Of a stretch of 64,000 bases of DNA, positions 51,423-63,584 are shown one piece after another (the stretch's first letter is position 1; each line of letters begins with the position of its first letter). Origin of the DNA: Marivirga aurantiaca (GTDB lineage: Bacteria; Bacteroidota; Bacteroidia; Cytophagales; Cyclobacteriaceae); the NCBI RefSeq assembly GCF_016679925.1, contig NZ_JAEQBW010000001.1, positions 806,001-870,000 on the forward strand. Reading direction: 5' to 3'. The position numbers and the translations under genes are program-made. The notes beneath the pieces were generated by a model. It was not told where the DNA came from, did no database searches, and worked only from the letters and a program-made list of their open reading frames with translations.

Positions 51423-52772
51423 CTAAAACAGCAATAACCCTCCAATAAAGATCACTGTTCCTATCAACAATATGATAGCGCTATATGGTAAAATATCTTT
51501 GGCCTTCAGTTGTGTAATTCCTAACAGTGGCAATGCCCAGAAGGGTTGTAACATATTGGAAACTTGATCTCCGTAAGCCAGCGCCATGACAATTTTCGGA
51601 AGGGAAATACCTAAAGTTTGTGCGGCCTCTACTACAATTGGCCCCTGTACTGCCCACTGTCCCCCGCCTGATGGAACAAAAAAGTTGACCAGCCCTGCAC
51701 TGAGAAAAGTGAGGATTGGAAAGCTCCATTCATTGGAAATGGAAACAAAGAAGTCGGAGATCAATATCACCAATCCGGAATATTTCATAATCCCCATAAT
51801 CCCGGCATACAATGGGAATTGTATAATAATTCCACTTATTCCTTTGATTCCGGCATGCACTGCTTTCATGAAATTGGCCAGTGAAGCATGTAATGTTAAG
51901 CTCAACCCAAAAAGCAGAAAATTGATGTAATTTAAATCAATAAATGAATCACCGGAACGAATGTTTTGAACAGCCTGAATAATGGCAACTAATAATATAA
52001 GGCCACCTAAAAGATAAGCCGGCCAGACAGAAGTATCCAGACTTTCTTTATTGCCATCAACTTGTTCTTCTTCATTAACAATGCTTTCTTCAACTAATTG
52101 AGAGGAACTATTACCCGTATTGAATTTCTTTCCAATCCAATAGAATATCAAGGGGATAACTACTATAAGACATATACTTATAGCGATGTTCATAGAAGAA
52201 AACAAAGTTTCATTAATCGAAATAACCCCTGTTTCATTCAACAAAAAATGGTTGCTTTCAGCCACTTTTAAGGGTGCGGAACCGGATAAACCACCGTGCC
52301 AGACCATCATGCCACAATAACCTGCAGCGCCTACCAATCCATAATTGAGAGCTTTACCTTGAGCGGAAAATCTTTCTCCTACCTTTCTGGTGAGGATGGC
52401 ACCAAAAATTAAGCATAGTCCCCAATTAAAGAAACTCAGAAAAATGGTTGATAAACTCACCAAAAAAGCTGCCTGAGCAGTATTTTTTGGCAAATCTGCA
52501 ATTTTAGTAATGAGTTTTGAAAAAAAAGGAGTCAGTGCTACTGTGTGACCCAGTAATAAGATCAGTACCATTTGCATCGTAAAAGCCAACAACTCCCAAA
52601 AGCCTGTTTGCCAGTAGCCTAAAATATTAATACCATGTGCAAGGGTTGAATCGTTGCTTTTGGTAAAGAAAAAGGCTAATATAAAAGTAAGGCCACTGAG
52701 TAAAATAGCAATCATAAATGGAGAAGGCAGGTAGCGCTCTACAAATTTTACATATTGCCGGGTGATGTTCAT
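51423..52772 (-). CDS. AtoE-type short-chain fatty acid transporter
   Basis: A 449-residue polytopic protein of the TIGR00366/AtoE family: RYLPSPFMIAILLSG at the start, LSFFNWGLCLIFGAILTRKVG, GYCGMMVWHGGLSGSAPLKVAE, and FVPSGGGQWAVQGPIV near the end. About 12 membrane segments. The start codon directly follows the stop of the acyl-CoA reductase gene, so the two are coupled. Uptake of short-chain acids would fit with an acyl-CoA reductase, but the ligand is inferred from the family only. Confidence 0.88.
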   Translation of the reverse strand: MNITRQYVKFVERYLPSPFMIAILLSGLTFILAFFFTKSNDSTLAHGINILGYWQTGFWELLAFTMQMVLILLLGHTVALTPFFSKLITKIADLPKNTAQAAFLVSLSTIFLSFFNWGLCLIFGAILTRKVGERFSAQGKALNYGLVGAAGYCGMMVWHGGLSGSAPLKVAESNHFLLNETGVISINETLFSSMNIAISICLIVVIPLIFYWIGKKFNTGNSSSQLVEESIVNEEEQVDGNKESLDTSVWPAYLLGGLILLVAIIQAVQNIRSGDSFIDLNYINFLLFGLSLTLHASLANFMKAVHAGIKGISGIIIQFPLYAGIMGIMKYSGLVILISDFFVSISNEWSFPILTFLSAGLVNFFVPSGGGQWAVQGPIVVEAAQTLGISLPKIVMALAYGDQVSNMLQPFWALPLLGITQLKAKDILPYSAIILLIGTVIFIGGLLLF

Positions 52773-53780
52773 TTAGATTTTCTGTGTTAAAAACTTCATG
52801 GTATCTACTCCGTCTGCATAATCCCATAGCTCGGGAGCTTGTGCATTGCCTGGTGAAACGGCTTGCCCTGTTTGACTGACTGTGCATTGGATCAGCTCTT
52901 TATGGGCTTCCAGTTTGTTCGTTAATTCTTCTTCCGTTGAATAAAATTCATAATAAAGAACAGAGATGGGAGAGACCCATGCTTCGGATTCCTTTAAGAG
53001 GAAAAAACCGGAATCGAAATGAGGTTCACGGTTAACGAGGTAAATTGATTTATTATAATCGTAGTTATTCACCCACTTATGGTGGTCGGCAATGTGTTCA
53101 AAGCTTTCCATACTTTTGATAAAGAACTGAAAATCGTATCCTTGTGGAACAAATAATTTACTTACATTTCTACAGCCCAGGCCATAATACTGGAAGATGT
53201 CTTTGCCTAAAGCCTCAATCTCTTCTTTATTTTCTTTGCCGGTAATAATAGCAACAGAAGTTCTATTTTTGCGAATGATGTGTGGATATCTACTAAAATA
53301 TTGGTCAAAGTAACGGGCTGAATTATTACTTCCCGTGGCGATTACTGCATCAAAATTAGTTAGTGTACCCTGGGTAAGCACTATTTTATCCTGAAAGGCG
53401 GGTTCAATTTCAATTAACAAGGCCGTGACCTGTTTCAATAAATAAGGATCCTGGGAACTCAGTTTAGCAATGGCCTGGTGGCCTGCCATGAGCACTGATA
53501 GAAAATCGTGAAAACCCACTAAAGGAATATTACCTGCCATAATGATGGCTACTCTTTTTCCCGGGGAATTATCCAGGTCGTAAACAGAAGTCCATTTTTC
53601 CAGTTTTTTTTCTTCCAGCATTTCTCCTATGGCACGCACTGCATGGAAAACATTTTCTCTTGTAAACCAATTGTTAAAGCCTGTGGCACGGAAATACCAT
53701 TCATCTAATGTAGCTTCAGGTAAATCCCTTAGCTGATTGCCTAGTTTAATGAAAGCCTGTAATCGCTCCTGGAATGTCAT
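52773..53780 (-). CDS. LuxC-like acyl-CoA reductase
   Basis: A 335-residue protein of the LuxC family. It shows VAIIMAGNIPLVGFHDFLSVLMAGH, DAVIATGSNNSARYFDQYF, and the catalytic C203 in YYGLGCRNVSKLF. It is shorter than luminous-bacterial LuxC and lacks lux partners, as is usual in Bacteroidota. In related genomes it lies divergent from a dicluster ferredoxin gene; here a DUF5686 gene intervenes. A role in making aldehydes or alcohols from acyl-CoA is inferred. Confidence 0.87.
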   Translation of the reverse strand: MTFQERLQAFIKLGNQLRDLPEATLDEWYFRATGFNNWFTRENVFHAVRAIGEMLEEKKLEKWTSVYDLDNSPGKRVAIIMAGNIPLVGFHDFLSVLMAGHQAIAKLSSQDPYLLKQVTALLIEIEPAFQDKIVLTQGTLTNFDAVIATGSNNSARYFDQYFSRYPHIIRKNRTSVAIITGKENKEEIEALGKDIFQYYGLGCRNVSKLFVPQGYDFQFFIKSMESFEHIADHHKWVNNYDYNKSIYLVNREPHFDSGFFLLKESEAWVSPISVLYYEFYSTEEELTNKLEAHKELIQCTVSQTGQAVSPGNAQAPELWDYADGVDTMKFLTQKI

Positions 53781-53953
53781 TTATGATATATGTTTATCGA
53801 TGTTTGGAATATCTGCTATTGAAAATGCAAAAATAACATAATAGCCGACAAACACCTAAAAGGAGGGAAGGGAGTTTGGCATCAATGAACAATTAAAATT
53901 GTAAACAAAATGCTCGAATGCAACTTGCTAACAGTTTAAGATATCGACCTCGC

Positions 53954-56443
53954 TTAAAAGTTAGTATGCATCATAAATCCATGTAAATTGTAATTATTTC
54001 CTTCAAAGCCAAAGAAGTAATTGAACCTAATGGGGAGATAAGACATTGAAAGGCCAACTCCTAATTCTGAAAAGGAATTATAGTCCCCGGATTGAAGGAA
54101 ATTTGCCATGAAATAAGTATTTAAGCCTAGCTTTTTTAAAAGTGGTACTCTTCCAAAAATAGCATTACCAAAATCATGTTCGAAATTGGCTCCTGCAAAG
54201 TAACTGTCGTTGCTGTATTGATAGTAGTCCAATAGTTGGTAGGAAAGCCCATATTGCTTTTGTCGTTGATAGAAAATGGTCTGGTTTCCCATAAAATGAA
54301 AATAATCAACAGGCGTTAAGTTGTTAGAGGTCAAAAACTCGCCATAGCTCACACTTATATTGCTTACACCTACTGGGCCAAAGTTGAAATTATTTGAAAT
54401 GTTGGCCCAAAAACGGCTGTACTCACTTTCCATCACACCAAGATCAAAGCCAACACTTACTTTAGGGTATTTTGAAGTAAGCGGTACTTTCCTGCCTTTG
54501 ATCAGGTCAAATTTTCTGTTGTGTTGATAGCTTATGGCTATATTGGATTCCCATAATTGATTACTTTCAAAGTCAATATATTCTCCTTGAATGAAAGACT
54601 GATTGGGCATATATGCTGTTTCACTCTTTTTATCCCAGTTATAGTCACTATTATTTTCTAGGGGATGGCGGAGGTTGTAATTGCTTCCAATTTTAATATC
54701 CAAGCCGTTGATCAATTCCTGTCCCCATTGCAGGGAAATATAATCCCGGCCATAAAGCTTTTGGTAATTCAATTTGCTATCAAGGCTATAAGCCATATTT
54801 ACAAAATCAGAAACAGAGGTGTTGCCTGATATTTGTTCAATATAACGGCCACCTTCCAACCGAAGCTTACTTACAGATAAAGGGTTTAATTCATAGGAAA
54901 CACCACCTTTCGCATAAAATTGCCTGCTGGCAAAACCGTAGCGCAAGGCAACATCTGTTTCCAGCTCTCTGCCACTTTTCATTTCTTTTCTATAAACAAA
55001 ATGAGGCTTGAGAACACCGCCTTCCACCGTGTTGAAAGTAAATACATTCAGCTTCAGAGCTAAATTATCAGTAAGGGTAATATTTCCTGTCCCCAATGCT
55101 TGCTGGAAAATTCTAAAAGGGCTTTTTTTGGATTTTGGCAAGCTGTCATTGATGTTTTCTCTCACGTTCTGATCTTTACTTTTCAACCTTAAGGATTGTT
55201 GATAGGCTAATTGTTCATCTTCAGTGAGTGAAATAGGACGTTGCTTTTCCCACCATTCATCCGGTTTTTGTAAGCTTGAATCGCCTACAATATAATTGGC
55301 TTGTTTATCAATGGTTGGAACTGGCGCATCAAAAACGTAATCATAAAAAATATTGTGATGGTATATGTCTAGTTCACGTGATTTATCCTTCAATATAAAA
55401 CTGGTTGAAAAAGGAAGCAGCACGTTTTCTTGCTCGTCCGCTATGTAGGTAGTATTAATCTCCATCTTTCCTATGATAGGACTATTGGTGAAAAGATGGG
55501 ATTTATATACTCTCCAGCTTTTATCCACTATGTAAATTTCTCCAGTAAATGTATTTGTTCCTGTTGACCTGGGAAGCAACTTTATTTTATGCAGAAGCTG
55601 ATTTCCTTCCTCAATAGAGCCTAAGTAATCATAATCATAAAACCCAAAGGCATCATTGGCAATTGGGGAAATAAAGCGGTTCCTGACAGTTTGGGCAACA
55701 ACTGAAAAGGGACGACTTTCATATAGTTCAATAAAAACTGATTTGTTCTTGCTGTAATTTGAAGTGTCTCCCATAATAAGAGAGGCTTTCAACTGTTCGT
55801 TTTTCTCATGCGCATTATATTTATATAAGCTCGAGACAGTTTCCGAAAGATAGAAAATTCCTTTATGGGGATTAAGCATAGTGCCAAACAGGTTGATGGC
55901 ACTTGAGTTATTCGTGCCTGATTTCCCAAATAATTTAGTATAAGCTTCATAACTGATATTTTCATGTTCCCGTAAATAGGTTTTGCGCATCTTCTGTGCA
56001 TTGCGAATAATTTCATAAGCCGGATTTTCAGAACTGGCTTTTACTACCACTGCATCCAGATACACTTTCTCTTCTTCCAGGCTAACATGGATGGGAAGAC
56101 GTTCTCCTGCTTGAATGGTTACTTCTTTTAATTCGCTCTTGTAGCCAACAAACTGATAGCTGACTTTGTAGGTGCCGGGCTTTAGCTGAAGGCTGTATTC
56201 TCCATCAAAATTTGTGGAAGTACCCTGAGATTTCCCAAGAATGATCACATTGGCATAAGGCATGGCTTCTCCTTGAGTAGTAGAGACACTGCCATATAAT
56301 TGTCCCATTTGTGCCAAGAGGTAATTAGAAGTTAACAAAAAAAGCAAAAGGAAGAAAAGCTTAATAGTAGTGGGCTTATACTGAGTGGCAGGTTGATGGT
56401 TGATGGCAAAGTCAAAATCTTTTCTATGGGGTGATTTGGACAT
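53954..56443 (-). CDS. DUF5686 outer-membrane protein with CarboxypepD_reg-like domain
   Basis: An 829-residue protein. The hydrophobic signal segment is at about residues 28-44, after an unusually long polar start; GQLYGSVSTTQGEAMPYANVIILGKSQG begins a CarboxypepD_reg-like domain (about 47-130). The rest is DUF5686: ASSENPAYEIIRNAQKMRKTY near 135-155, then a long beta-rich part that looks like a barrel, ending NYNLHGFMMHTNF with a terminal aromatic. No TonB plug is seen, so it is not a classical TonB receptor. Function unknown, outer membrane likely. Confidence 0.85.
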   Translation of the reverse strand: MSKSPHRKDFDFAINHQPATQYKPTTIKLFFLLLFLLTSNYLLAQMGQLYGSVSTTQGEAMPYANVIILGKSQGTSTNFDGEYSLQLKPGTYKVSYQFVGYKSELKEVTIQAGERLPIHVSLEEEKVYLDAVVVKASSENPAYEIIRNAQKMRKTYLREHENISYEAYTKLFGKSGTNNSSAINLFGTMLNPHKGIFYLSETVSSLYKYNAHEKNEQLKASLIMGDTSNYSKNKSVFIELYESRPFSVVAQTVRNRFISPIANDAFGFYDYDYLGSIEEGNQLLHKIKLLPRSTGTNTFTGEIYIVDKSWRVYKSHLFTNSPIIGKMEINTTYIADEQENVLLPFSTSFILKDKSRELDIYHHNIFYDYVFDAPVPTIDKQANYIVGDSSLQKPDEWWEKQRPISLTEDEQLAYQQSLRLKSKDQNVRENINDSLPKSKKSPFRIFQQALGTGNITLTDNLALKLNVFTFNTVEGGVLKPHFVYRKEMKSGRELETDVALRYGFASRQFYAKGGVSYELNPLSVSKLRLEGGRYIEQISGNTSVSDFVNMAYSLDSKLNYQKLYGRDYISLQWGQELINGLDIKIGSNYNLRHPLENNSDYNWDKKSETAYMPNQSFIQGEYIDFESNQLWESNIAISYQHNRKFDLIKGRKVPLTSKYPKVSVGFDLGVMESEYSRFWANISNNFNFGPVGVSNISVSYGEFLTSNNLTPVDYFHFMGNQTIFYQRQKQYGLSYQLLDYYQYSNDSYFAGANFEHDFGNAIFGRVPLLKKLGLNTYFMANFLQSGDYNSFSELGVGLSMSYLPIRFNYFFGFEGNNYNLHGFMMHTNF

Positions 56444-56708
56444 TTTGGTTCTTTTTTTAGATGAAAATATTGATTTCCCTGATTTTTCTGCCTCTAAGAT
56501 AATTAAGCATTTTTATTTTACAATTGTTAAAAATGTGTTTATATCTGTATCAGGAGTTTAAAGATACAATGACTTTCATTCAAGTAGTAGTTATTCCTGA
56601 AACAGGATGGGAGAGGAACTTCAACTTTATTTAGAGCTCGCTAAAGCCCGGTTGTATGTAAGGCACCTTATACTTTTTAAACGTGCTTTATTTATTACAT
56701 TAATTATT

Positions 56709-56739
56709 TTGTTATAGAAACATAATGTTTCTAACTTTG
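56709..56739 (+). promoter_or_regulatory. Promoter of the ferredoxin gene (TTG-N20-TAACTTTG)
   Basis: TTG at 56709-56711 and TAACTTTG at 56732-56739, 20 bases apart, matching the Bacteroidota consensus in both elements. The ferredoxin ATG is 46 bases downstream. Two palindromes overlap this promoter (see the next two entries). The rest of 56444-56785 shows only the short palindrome ACAATTGT near 56520. Confidence 0.7.
56715..56733. promoter_or_regulatory. Palindrome TAGAAACAT-a-ATGTTTCTA in the promoter spacer
   Basis: Perfect nine-base arms around a single base, between the -33 and -7 elements and touching the -7 box. A protein bound here would block RNA polymerase, so it is a good repressor-site candidate. 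The regulator is not identifiable. Confidence 0.5.
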
Positions 56740-56752
56740 TTGTTATAACAAC
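56739..56752. promoter_or_regulatory. Palindrome GTTGTTATAACAAC at the expected transcription start
   Basis: A perfect 14-base palindrome that begins on the last base of the -7 box and covers the likely start of transcription. It may be a second operator site or a 5' RNA structure. Confidence 0.5.
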
Positions 56753-56785
56753 TTCTTTAAGTTTTTAAGATAAATTCTTTCGGTT

Positions 56786-57136
56786 ATGGCGATAATGATA
56801 ACAGATGAGTGTATAAATTGCGGTGCTTGTGAGCCAGAATGCCCAAATACTGCTATTTATGAAGGTGGAGTGGAATGGAATTGGTCCGGTGGCACCTCAC
56901 TTACCAACGAGGTTAAATTGGAGGATGGCACTGTTGTGGATGCCAATGAAATGCAAGAACCTATTTCTGATGAATTTTACTACATAGTATCAGGCAAATG
57001 TACAGAGTGTACAGGTTTTCATGAAGAACCTCAGTGCGCTGCCGTATGTCCTGTGGATTGTTGTGTGGATGATCCGGATATGAGGGAAAGTGAAGAGACT
57101 TTAATGGAGAAAAAAGAATGGATGCATCAGGAGTAG
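56786..57136 (+). CDS. Dicluster 2[4Fe-4S] ferredoxin
   Basis: A 116-residue ferredoxin. Cluster ligands: C9, C12, C15, C19 ([11 protein letters not shown]) and C72, C75, C84, C88 with further C92 and C93 ([22 protein letters not shown]). A 52-residue acidic insert separates the two halves, longer than in clostridial ferredoxins and like the YfhL/Allochromatium type. It likely passes electrons to low-potential enzymes; the nearby acyl-CoA reductase is a usual neighbour. Closed by a strong terminator. Confidence 0.92.
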   Translation: MAIMITDECINCGACEPECPNTAIYEGGVEWNWSGGTSLTNEVKLEDGTVVDANEMQEPISDEFYYIVSGKCTECTGFHEEPQCAAVCPVDCCVDDPDMRESEETLMEKKEWMHQE

Positions 57137-57165
57137 CCTTATAAATATGATTTTATATCAAATTA

Positions 57166-57200
57166 AAAACTGTACATTTTAGAGTGTACAGTTTTTTTTT
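57166..57200 (+). terminator. Terminator of the ferredoxin gene
   Basis: AAAACTGTACA-N8-TGTACAGTTTT with a run of nine or ten T. Perfect stem, 30 bases after the stop. Confidence 0.93.
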
Positions 57201-57253
57201 GCGTTCTAGGAATAGATTTTGCTTTTTGTACTGAACCTTTAAAATTTTATTGC

Positions 57254-59050
57254 ATGGATTACCAAATGATAGTGACCATTTTGATTATAATTGGAGCAAT
57301 GGTCTTGTTTGCCACTGAGGCACTTCGAATTGATGTGGTAGCTGTAATTATCATTGTTTTGTTGGTAATCACAGGTATTCTTTCAGCGGAACAAAGTTTT
57401 AAAGGCTTCTCCAATAGCGCTACACTTACAGTAGCCGCTATGTTTGTTTTAAGTGGGGCTCTGATTAAAACTGGTGTTATAGGCTTAATTGCTCCTCAAA
57501 TCACTAAACTTTTTGAAAAATCCTACAGTGCGGTTATATTGGGAATAAGTGTAAGTATTGGTTTTTTCTCGGCATTTATTAATAATACACCTGTTGTAGC
57601 TACTTTTATCCCTATTATTTCCAATGCAGCTGAAAAAGTAAAAGCAGCCCCCAATAAATTTTTGATCCCTCTGTCATATGCTGCCATCTTTGGTGGTGCT
57701 TGTACGCTTATTGGAACTTCCACCAATTTGTTGGTTGCCGGAATTGCCAGGGACAGTGGGATAGAAAGTTTAAGGTTATTTACTATTACTCCTATAGCAC
57801 TTTTATGTGCTACTGCCGGAATTTTGTATCTATTGTTATTAGGTAAAAAGCTTCTGCCAAAAGAGGATACTATGAAACCGCTAAAGGATGAGACTGAAAT
57901 CAATGCTTTTCTGACTGAAGTAGAAATCAAGGGCTTGCCAAATGAAAAAGAGGATTCTATTTCCTTAAAAGAATTATTTCGTAAAAAAGATATTACAGTT
58001 GAGGTTCAGCAGATAAAACGCGGGAATAAAATTATTGAAAACCCCGGTATGGATATTAGGCTTGAGGCCGGGGATGTTTTGCTTATAAAAGGTGCCATTG
58101 AAAAGGTGAAGAAATTAGTAGCAGATGAACATCTTGAAATTCTCAAATCTATTAAGGATAAGTATTTTCCTGAGGAGGAAACCAAAATAGTTGAAATTAT
58201 TGTGATGCCTGGTGCCCCCATGCTGGAAAAAAAGTTAAAGAATATTAATTTTCTTCAACGCTATCAATCCAATGTGTTGGCCATTAGGCATAGGGGAAAA
58301 AGGCAATTTAAAAATCTTACGGAACAGAGGTTGAAGGTAGGGGATGTATTGTTACTGCAAACCAATGAAAGAGGATATGAACTATTGAAGGAATCAGAGA
58401 ATAGTTCTTATGCACCTTTTATGTTAATGAAGGAAAGTGAATTGGTTAAAAGCAATAAGAAAGATCTTGTTATCGTAGGTTCTCTCTTGCTGGCAGTTAT
58501 AGTTACGGCTACTTTTAACATTCTGCCTATAGTAGTGGCTGCCTGGACCGCTGTGGTTGTTTTAACACTTTTGAAAAAAATAAGCATGGAAGAGGTTTAC
58601 AGGTTCATCGATTGGCAGGTGATTTTCCTTTTGGCAGGCTCGTTGAGTTTAGGTGAGGCCATGACACAAAGTGGAGTTTCTACATTAATTGCTAATAACT
58701 TGTTTACTTTAACAGAAGGAACTTACGGGCCCTTTATTATTGTAGCTATGGTTTATTTGATTACTTCTATTCTTACTGAGGTCATGTCTAACAATGCCGC
58801 TGTAGCATTACTGGCGCCTATTGCCATCGCTTTATCCCACTCTATGAATATTGACCCCACAGCATTATTAGTGGCAGTAATGATGGCCGGAAGTGCAAGC
58901 TTTATGACCCCAATTGGGTACCAGACTAATACCATGGTGTACAGTGCGGGAAACTATGAGTTCAAAGATTTTTTAAAAGTAGGAGCGCCTTTGAATCTGA
59001 TTTTTTGGATTATTGCTTCTATTTTCATTCCGATTCTTTATCCTTTGTGA
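57254..59050 (+). CDS. SLC13/DASS-family permease with two RCK_C (TrkA-C) domains
   Basis: A 598-residue transporter. The N-terminal membrane half has FINNTPVVATFIPI and GTSTNLLVAG, the C-terminal half LTEVMSNNAAVALLAPI and MTPIGYQTNTMVYSAG, both carrying the SNT-type motifs of the DASS family. Residues about 205-290 and 305-385 are two cytoplasmic TrkA-C/RCK_C regulatory domains (LEAGDVLLIKG, LKVGDVLLLQT). Family members move sulphate, dicarboxylates or other anions with sodium; the RCK_C form is often annotated for sulphate. Ligand not determinable. Confidence 0.92.
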   Translation: MDYQMIVTILIIIGAMVLFATEALRIDVVAVIIIVLLVITGILSAEQSFKGFSNSATLTVAAMFVLSGALIKTGVIGLIAPQITKLFEKSYSAVILGISVSIGFFSAFINNTPVVATFIPIISNAAEKVKAAPNKFLIPLSYAAIFGGACTLIGTSTNLLVAGIARDSGIESLRLFTITPIALLCATAGILYLLLLGKKLLPKEDTMKPLKDETEINAFLTEVEIKGLPNEKEDSISLKELFRKKDITVEVQQIKRGNKIIENPGMDIRLEAGDVLLIKGAIEKVKKLVADEHLEILKSIKDKYFPEEETKIVEIIVMPGAPMLEKKLKNINFLQRYQSNVLAIRHRGKRQFKNLTEQRLKVGDVLLLQTNERGYELLKESENSSYAPFMLMKESELVKSNKKDLVIVGSLLLAVIVTATFNILPIVVAAWTAVVVLTLLKKISMEEVYRFIDWQVIFLLAGSLSLGEAMTQSGVSTLIANNLFTLTEGTYGPFIIVAMVYLITSILTEVMSNNAAVALLAPIAIALSHSMNIDPTALLVAVMMAGSASFMTPIGYQTNTMVYSAGNYEFKDFLKVGAPLNLIFWIIASIFIPILYPL

Positions 59051-59104
59051 AATGCTAAATCCCAAATTTTATTGGTAAACCAATGGAAACAGACTTCATC
59101 TTGA

Positions 59105-61688
<2,584 letters not shown>

Positions 61689-61763
61689 TTTAAATAGATC
61701 ATAATAAAATATCCGATAGTTGATTACATCTGACAGTCAAAAATATTTAAATACAAACTTGAA

Positions 61764-62648
61764 ATGAAAGAATTGTTTAAAGGAGTGGGGCCGGCTTTGG
61801 TTACTCCTTTCAAAAAAGATTTAAGCATAGATTTTGAAGCCTTAGAGAATTTATTAATTCATACTGCAAAAGGTGGTGCCGACTATTGGGTAGTACAAGG
61901 AACTACAGGTGAGTCTGCTACTACTTCATTTGAAGAGAAAAAAGTAATCTTAGATTTTATAAAGGAACACAATCCTAACAACTTACCCATTGTATATGGA
62001 ATGGGAGGCAATAGTACAAAAAGTGTAATTGAGAGTTTCAAGGCAGTGAAATTTAAAGGCGTGTCCGCCATTCTGTCCGCCAGCCCGCATTACAATAAAC
62101 CTACTCAAGATGGTATCTTTCAACATTTTAGGTCTATTGCTGATGTGTCTCCTGTCCCTGTTATTTTATATAACGTACCGGGCAGAACGGCTTCAAATAT
62201 CAATGCTGAAACAACCATAAGACTGGCGAGGCATCCCAATATTATTGGGATAAAAGAAGCTTCAGGCAATATGGAGCAATGTATGAGAATTGCCTACGAA
62301 AAACCCAATGATTTTTTGTTGATTTCCGGAGATGATTTGTTGACCAGTTCTCTGATAGCATTGGGAGCAGTTGGAGTAATTTCCGTGATGGCAAATGCAT
62401 TTCCCCGGACTTTTTCCAGAATTAATAATGCAGCCCTGGCTAATGATTTTCCGGCTGTTCGTAAGGATTTGTTTCGTCTACTGACACTCAATTCCCTTAT
62501 GTATGAGGAAAGCAATCCTGTGGGAGTAAAGGAAGTCCTCAAACAATTGGGCATTTGTAAAAATCATGTAAGATTACCTTTGCTGCCAGCAAGTGATGAG
62601 TTGAGTAAAAAAATTCAAACGGCCTTGTTGGGCAAATCATTAGACTAA
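61764..62648 (+). CDS. dapA: 4-Hydroxy-tetrahydrodipicolinate synthase
   Basis: A 294-residue aldolase-type enzyme that condenses pyruvate with aspartate semialdehyde in lysine and peptidoglycan synthesis. The T47-T48 pair is in VVQGTTGESAT, Y136 in ILYNVPGRT, and the Schiff-base lysine K164 in IIGIKEASGN. Length is standard. It is closed by the palindromic terminator that begins at its stop codon. Confidence 0.96.
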   Translation: MKELFKGVGPALVTPFKKDLSIDFEALENLLIHTAKGGADYWVVQGTTGESATTSFEEKKVILDFIKEHNPNNLPIVYGMGGNSTKSVIESFKAVKFKGVSAILSASPHYNKPTQDGIFQHFRSIADVSPVPVILYNVPGRTASNINAETTIRLARHPNIIGIKEASGNMEQCMRIAYEKPNDFLLISGDDLLTSSLIALGAVGVISVMANAFPRTFSRINNAALANDFPAVRKDLFRLLTLNSLMYEESNPVGVKEVLKQLGICKNHVRLPLLPASDELSKKIQTALLGKSLD

Positions 62649-62680
62649 GTCAAAAAATTCAAATGAATTTTTTGACTTAG
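62645..62680. terminator. Bidirectional terminator between dapA and the hydrolase gene
   Basis: CTAAGTCAAAAAATTC-aaat-GAATTTTTTGACTTAG. The 16-base arms are perfect and each contains a run of six A or T, so it can work for both convergent genes. It overlaps the dapA stop and ends six bases before the stop of the hydrolase. Confidence 0.85.
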
Positions 62681-62686
62681 AAATCA

Positions 62687-63532
62687 TCATTCGCTCAGGA
62701 AATCTGAGCTTTTCTCAACCACCTGCTTGAATAATTCAGGCAATTCATTCTTTTCCCATGGATGAGTCGCACCAAATACATGATTGGCATCTTCAAAAAT
62801 AACCAAGCTAGTATCTGGTTTAATGGATTTTATTTGGCGGGCCATTGCTACAGGTAAAGTTTCATCTGCTGTACCATGAAAATTTAATAGGGGTTGTTTC
62901 ATTTCTTCCACTGCTTTGGGAATGGACAAACGATCAACATTTTCCATTACATCATGATAAAGTTGTACATATAAAGGCATGCGCTGGCCTGTTCTGGCGT
63001 TGTCAATGTACTGCACTCCATTTTTTCTCCAGGCTTCCAATACCTCTTCAGGATATCTGGTGGTCAAATCGCTAATGGCTGCTAAAGTAATTACTTTCTT
63101 AATCCTTTCATCTTCATTTGCTTTGAGTAGAACCAGCCCACCACCACGGCTATGTCCCATCAGGTGTATGGCTTCTCTATCCAATTCTGCTTTATCTACC
63201 TCAAAGTTTTCTGAAAAAACATAATCAATAGCATCTTTTAAATCATTGAGTTCAATGGTAAAATTATTATTTCCAAAAGCTTCCAGATCTACAAAGTCTA
63301 CAGGTTGTTCAGGAGTAGTGCCATTATGGCTTAAATTTATTTTCATGAAGATGAACCCCTTTCTGGCGTATGCTTCTGAAAGTAAATTAAATACTCCCCA
63401 ATCTTTGAAGCCTTTAAATCCATGAACAAAAAGGATTAATGGTTTCTTTTCATTAGAAGAAATGTATCTTAGATCAGCTGAAATAGGCTTTTTGTGAAGT
63501 GTGCTTTTAATTATTATGTTTTTTGAAATCAT
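62687..63532 (-). CDS. Alpha/beta hydrolase (DLH-like)
   Basis: A 281-residue serine hydrolase. The oxyanion region is LFVHGFKGFKDWG, the nucleophile S128 is in MGHSRGGG, the acid is in FHGTADETLP and the His in DANHVFG. No signal peptide, so cytoplasmic. It resembles dienelactone-hydrolase-like esterases or peptidases; the substrate is unknown. Divergent from the polyprenyl synthetase gene. Confidence 0.85.
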   Translation of the reverse strand: MISKNIIIKSTLHKKPISADLRYISSNEKKPLILFVHGFKGFKDWGVFNLLSEAYARKGFIFMKINLSHNGTTPEQPVDFVDLEAFGNNNFTIELNDLKDAIDYVFSENFEVDKAELDREAIHLMGHSRGGGLVLLKANEDERIKKVITLAAISDLTTRYPEEVLEAWRKNGVQYIDNARTGQRMPLYVQLYHDVMENVDRLSIPKAVEEMKQPLLNFHGTADETLPVAMARQIKSIKPDTSLVIFEDANHVFGATHPWEKNELPELFKQVVEKSSDFLSE

Positions 63533-63584
63533 TTTGAGTTTTTGAATTGCTTAAACATTGAATTGGTAGTAATATTGCGCTTAC

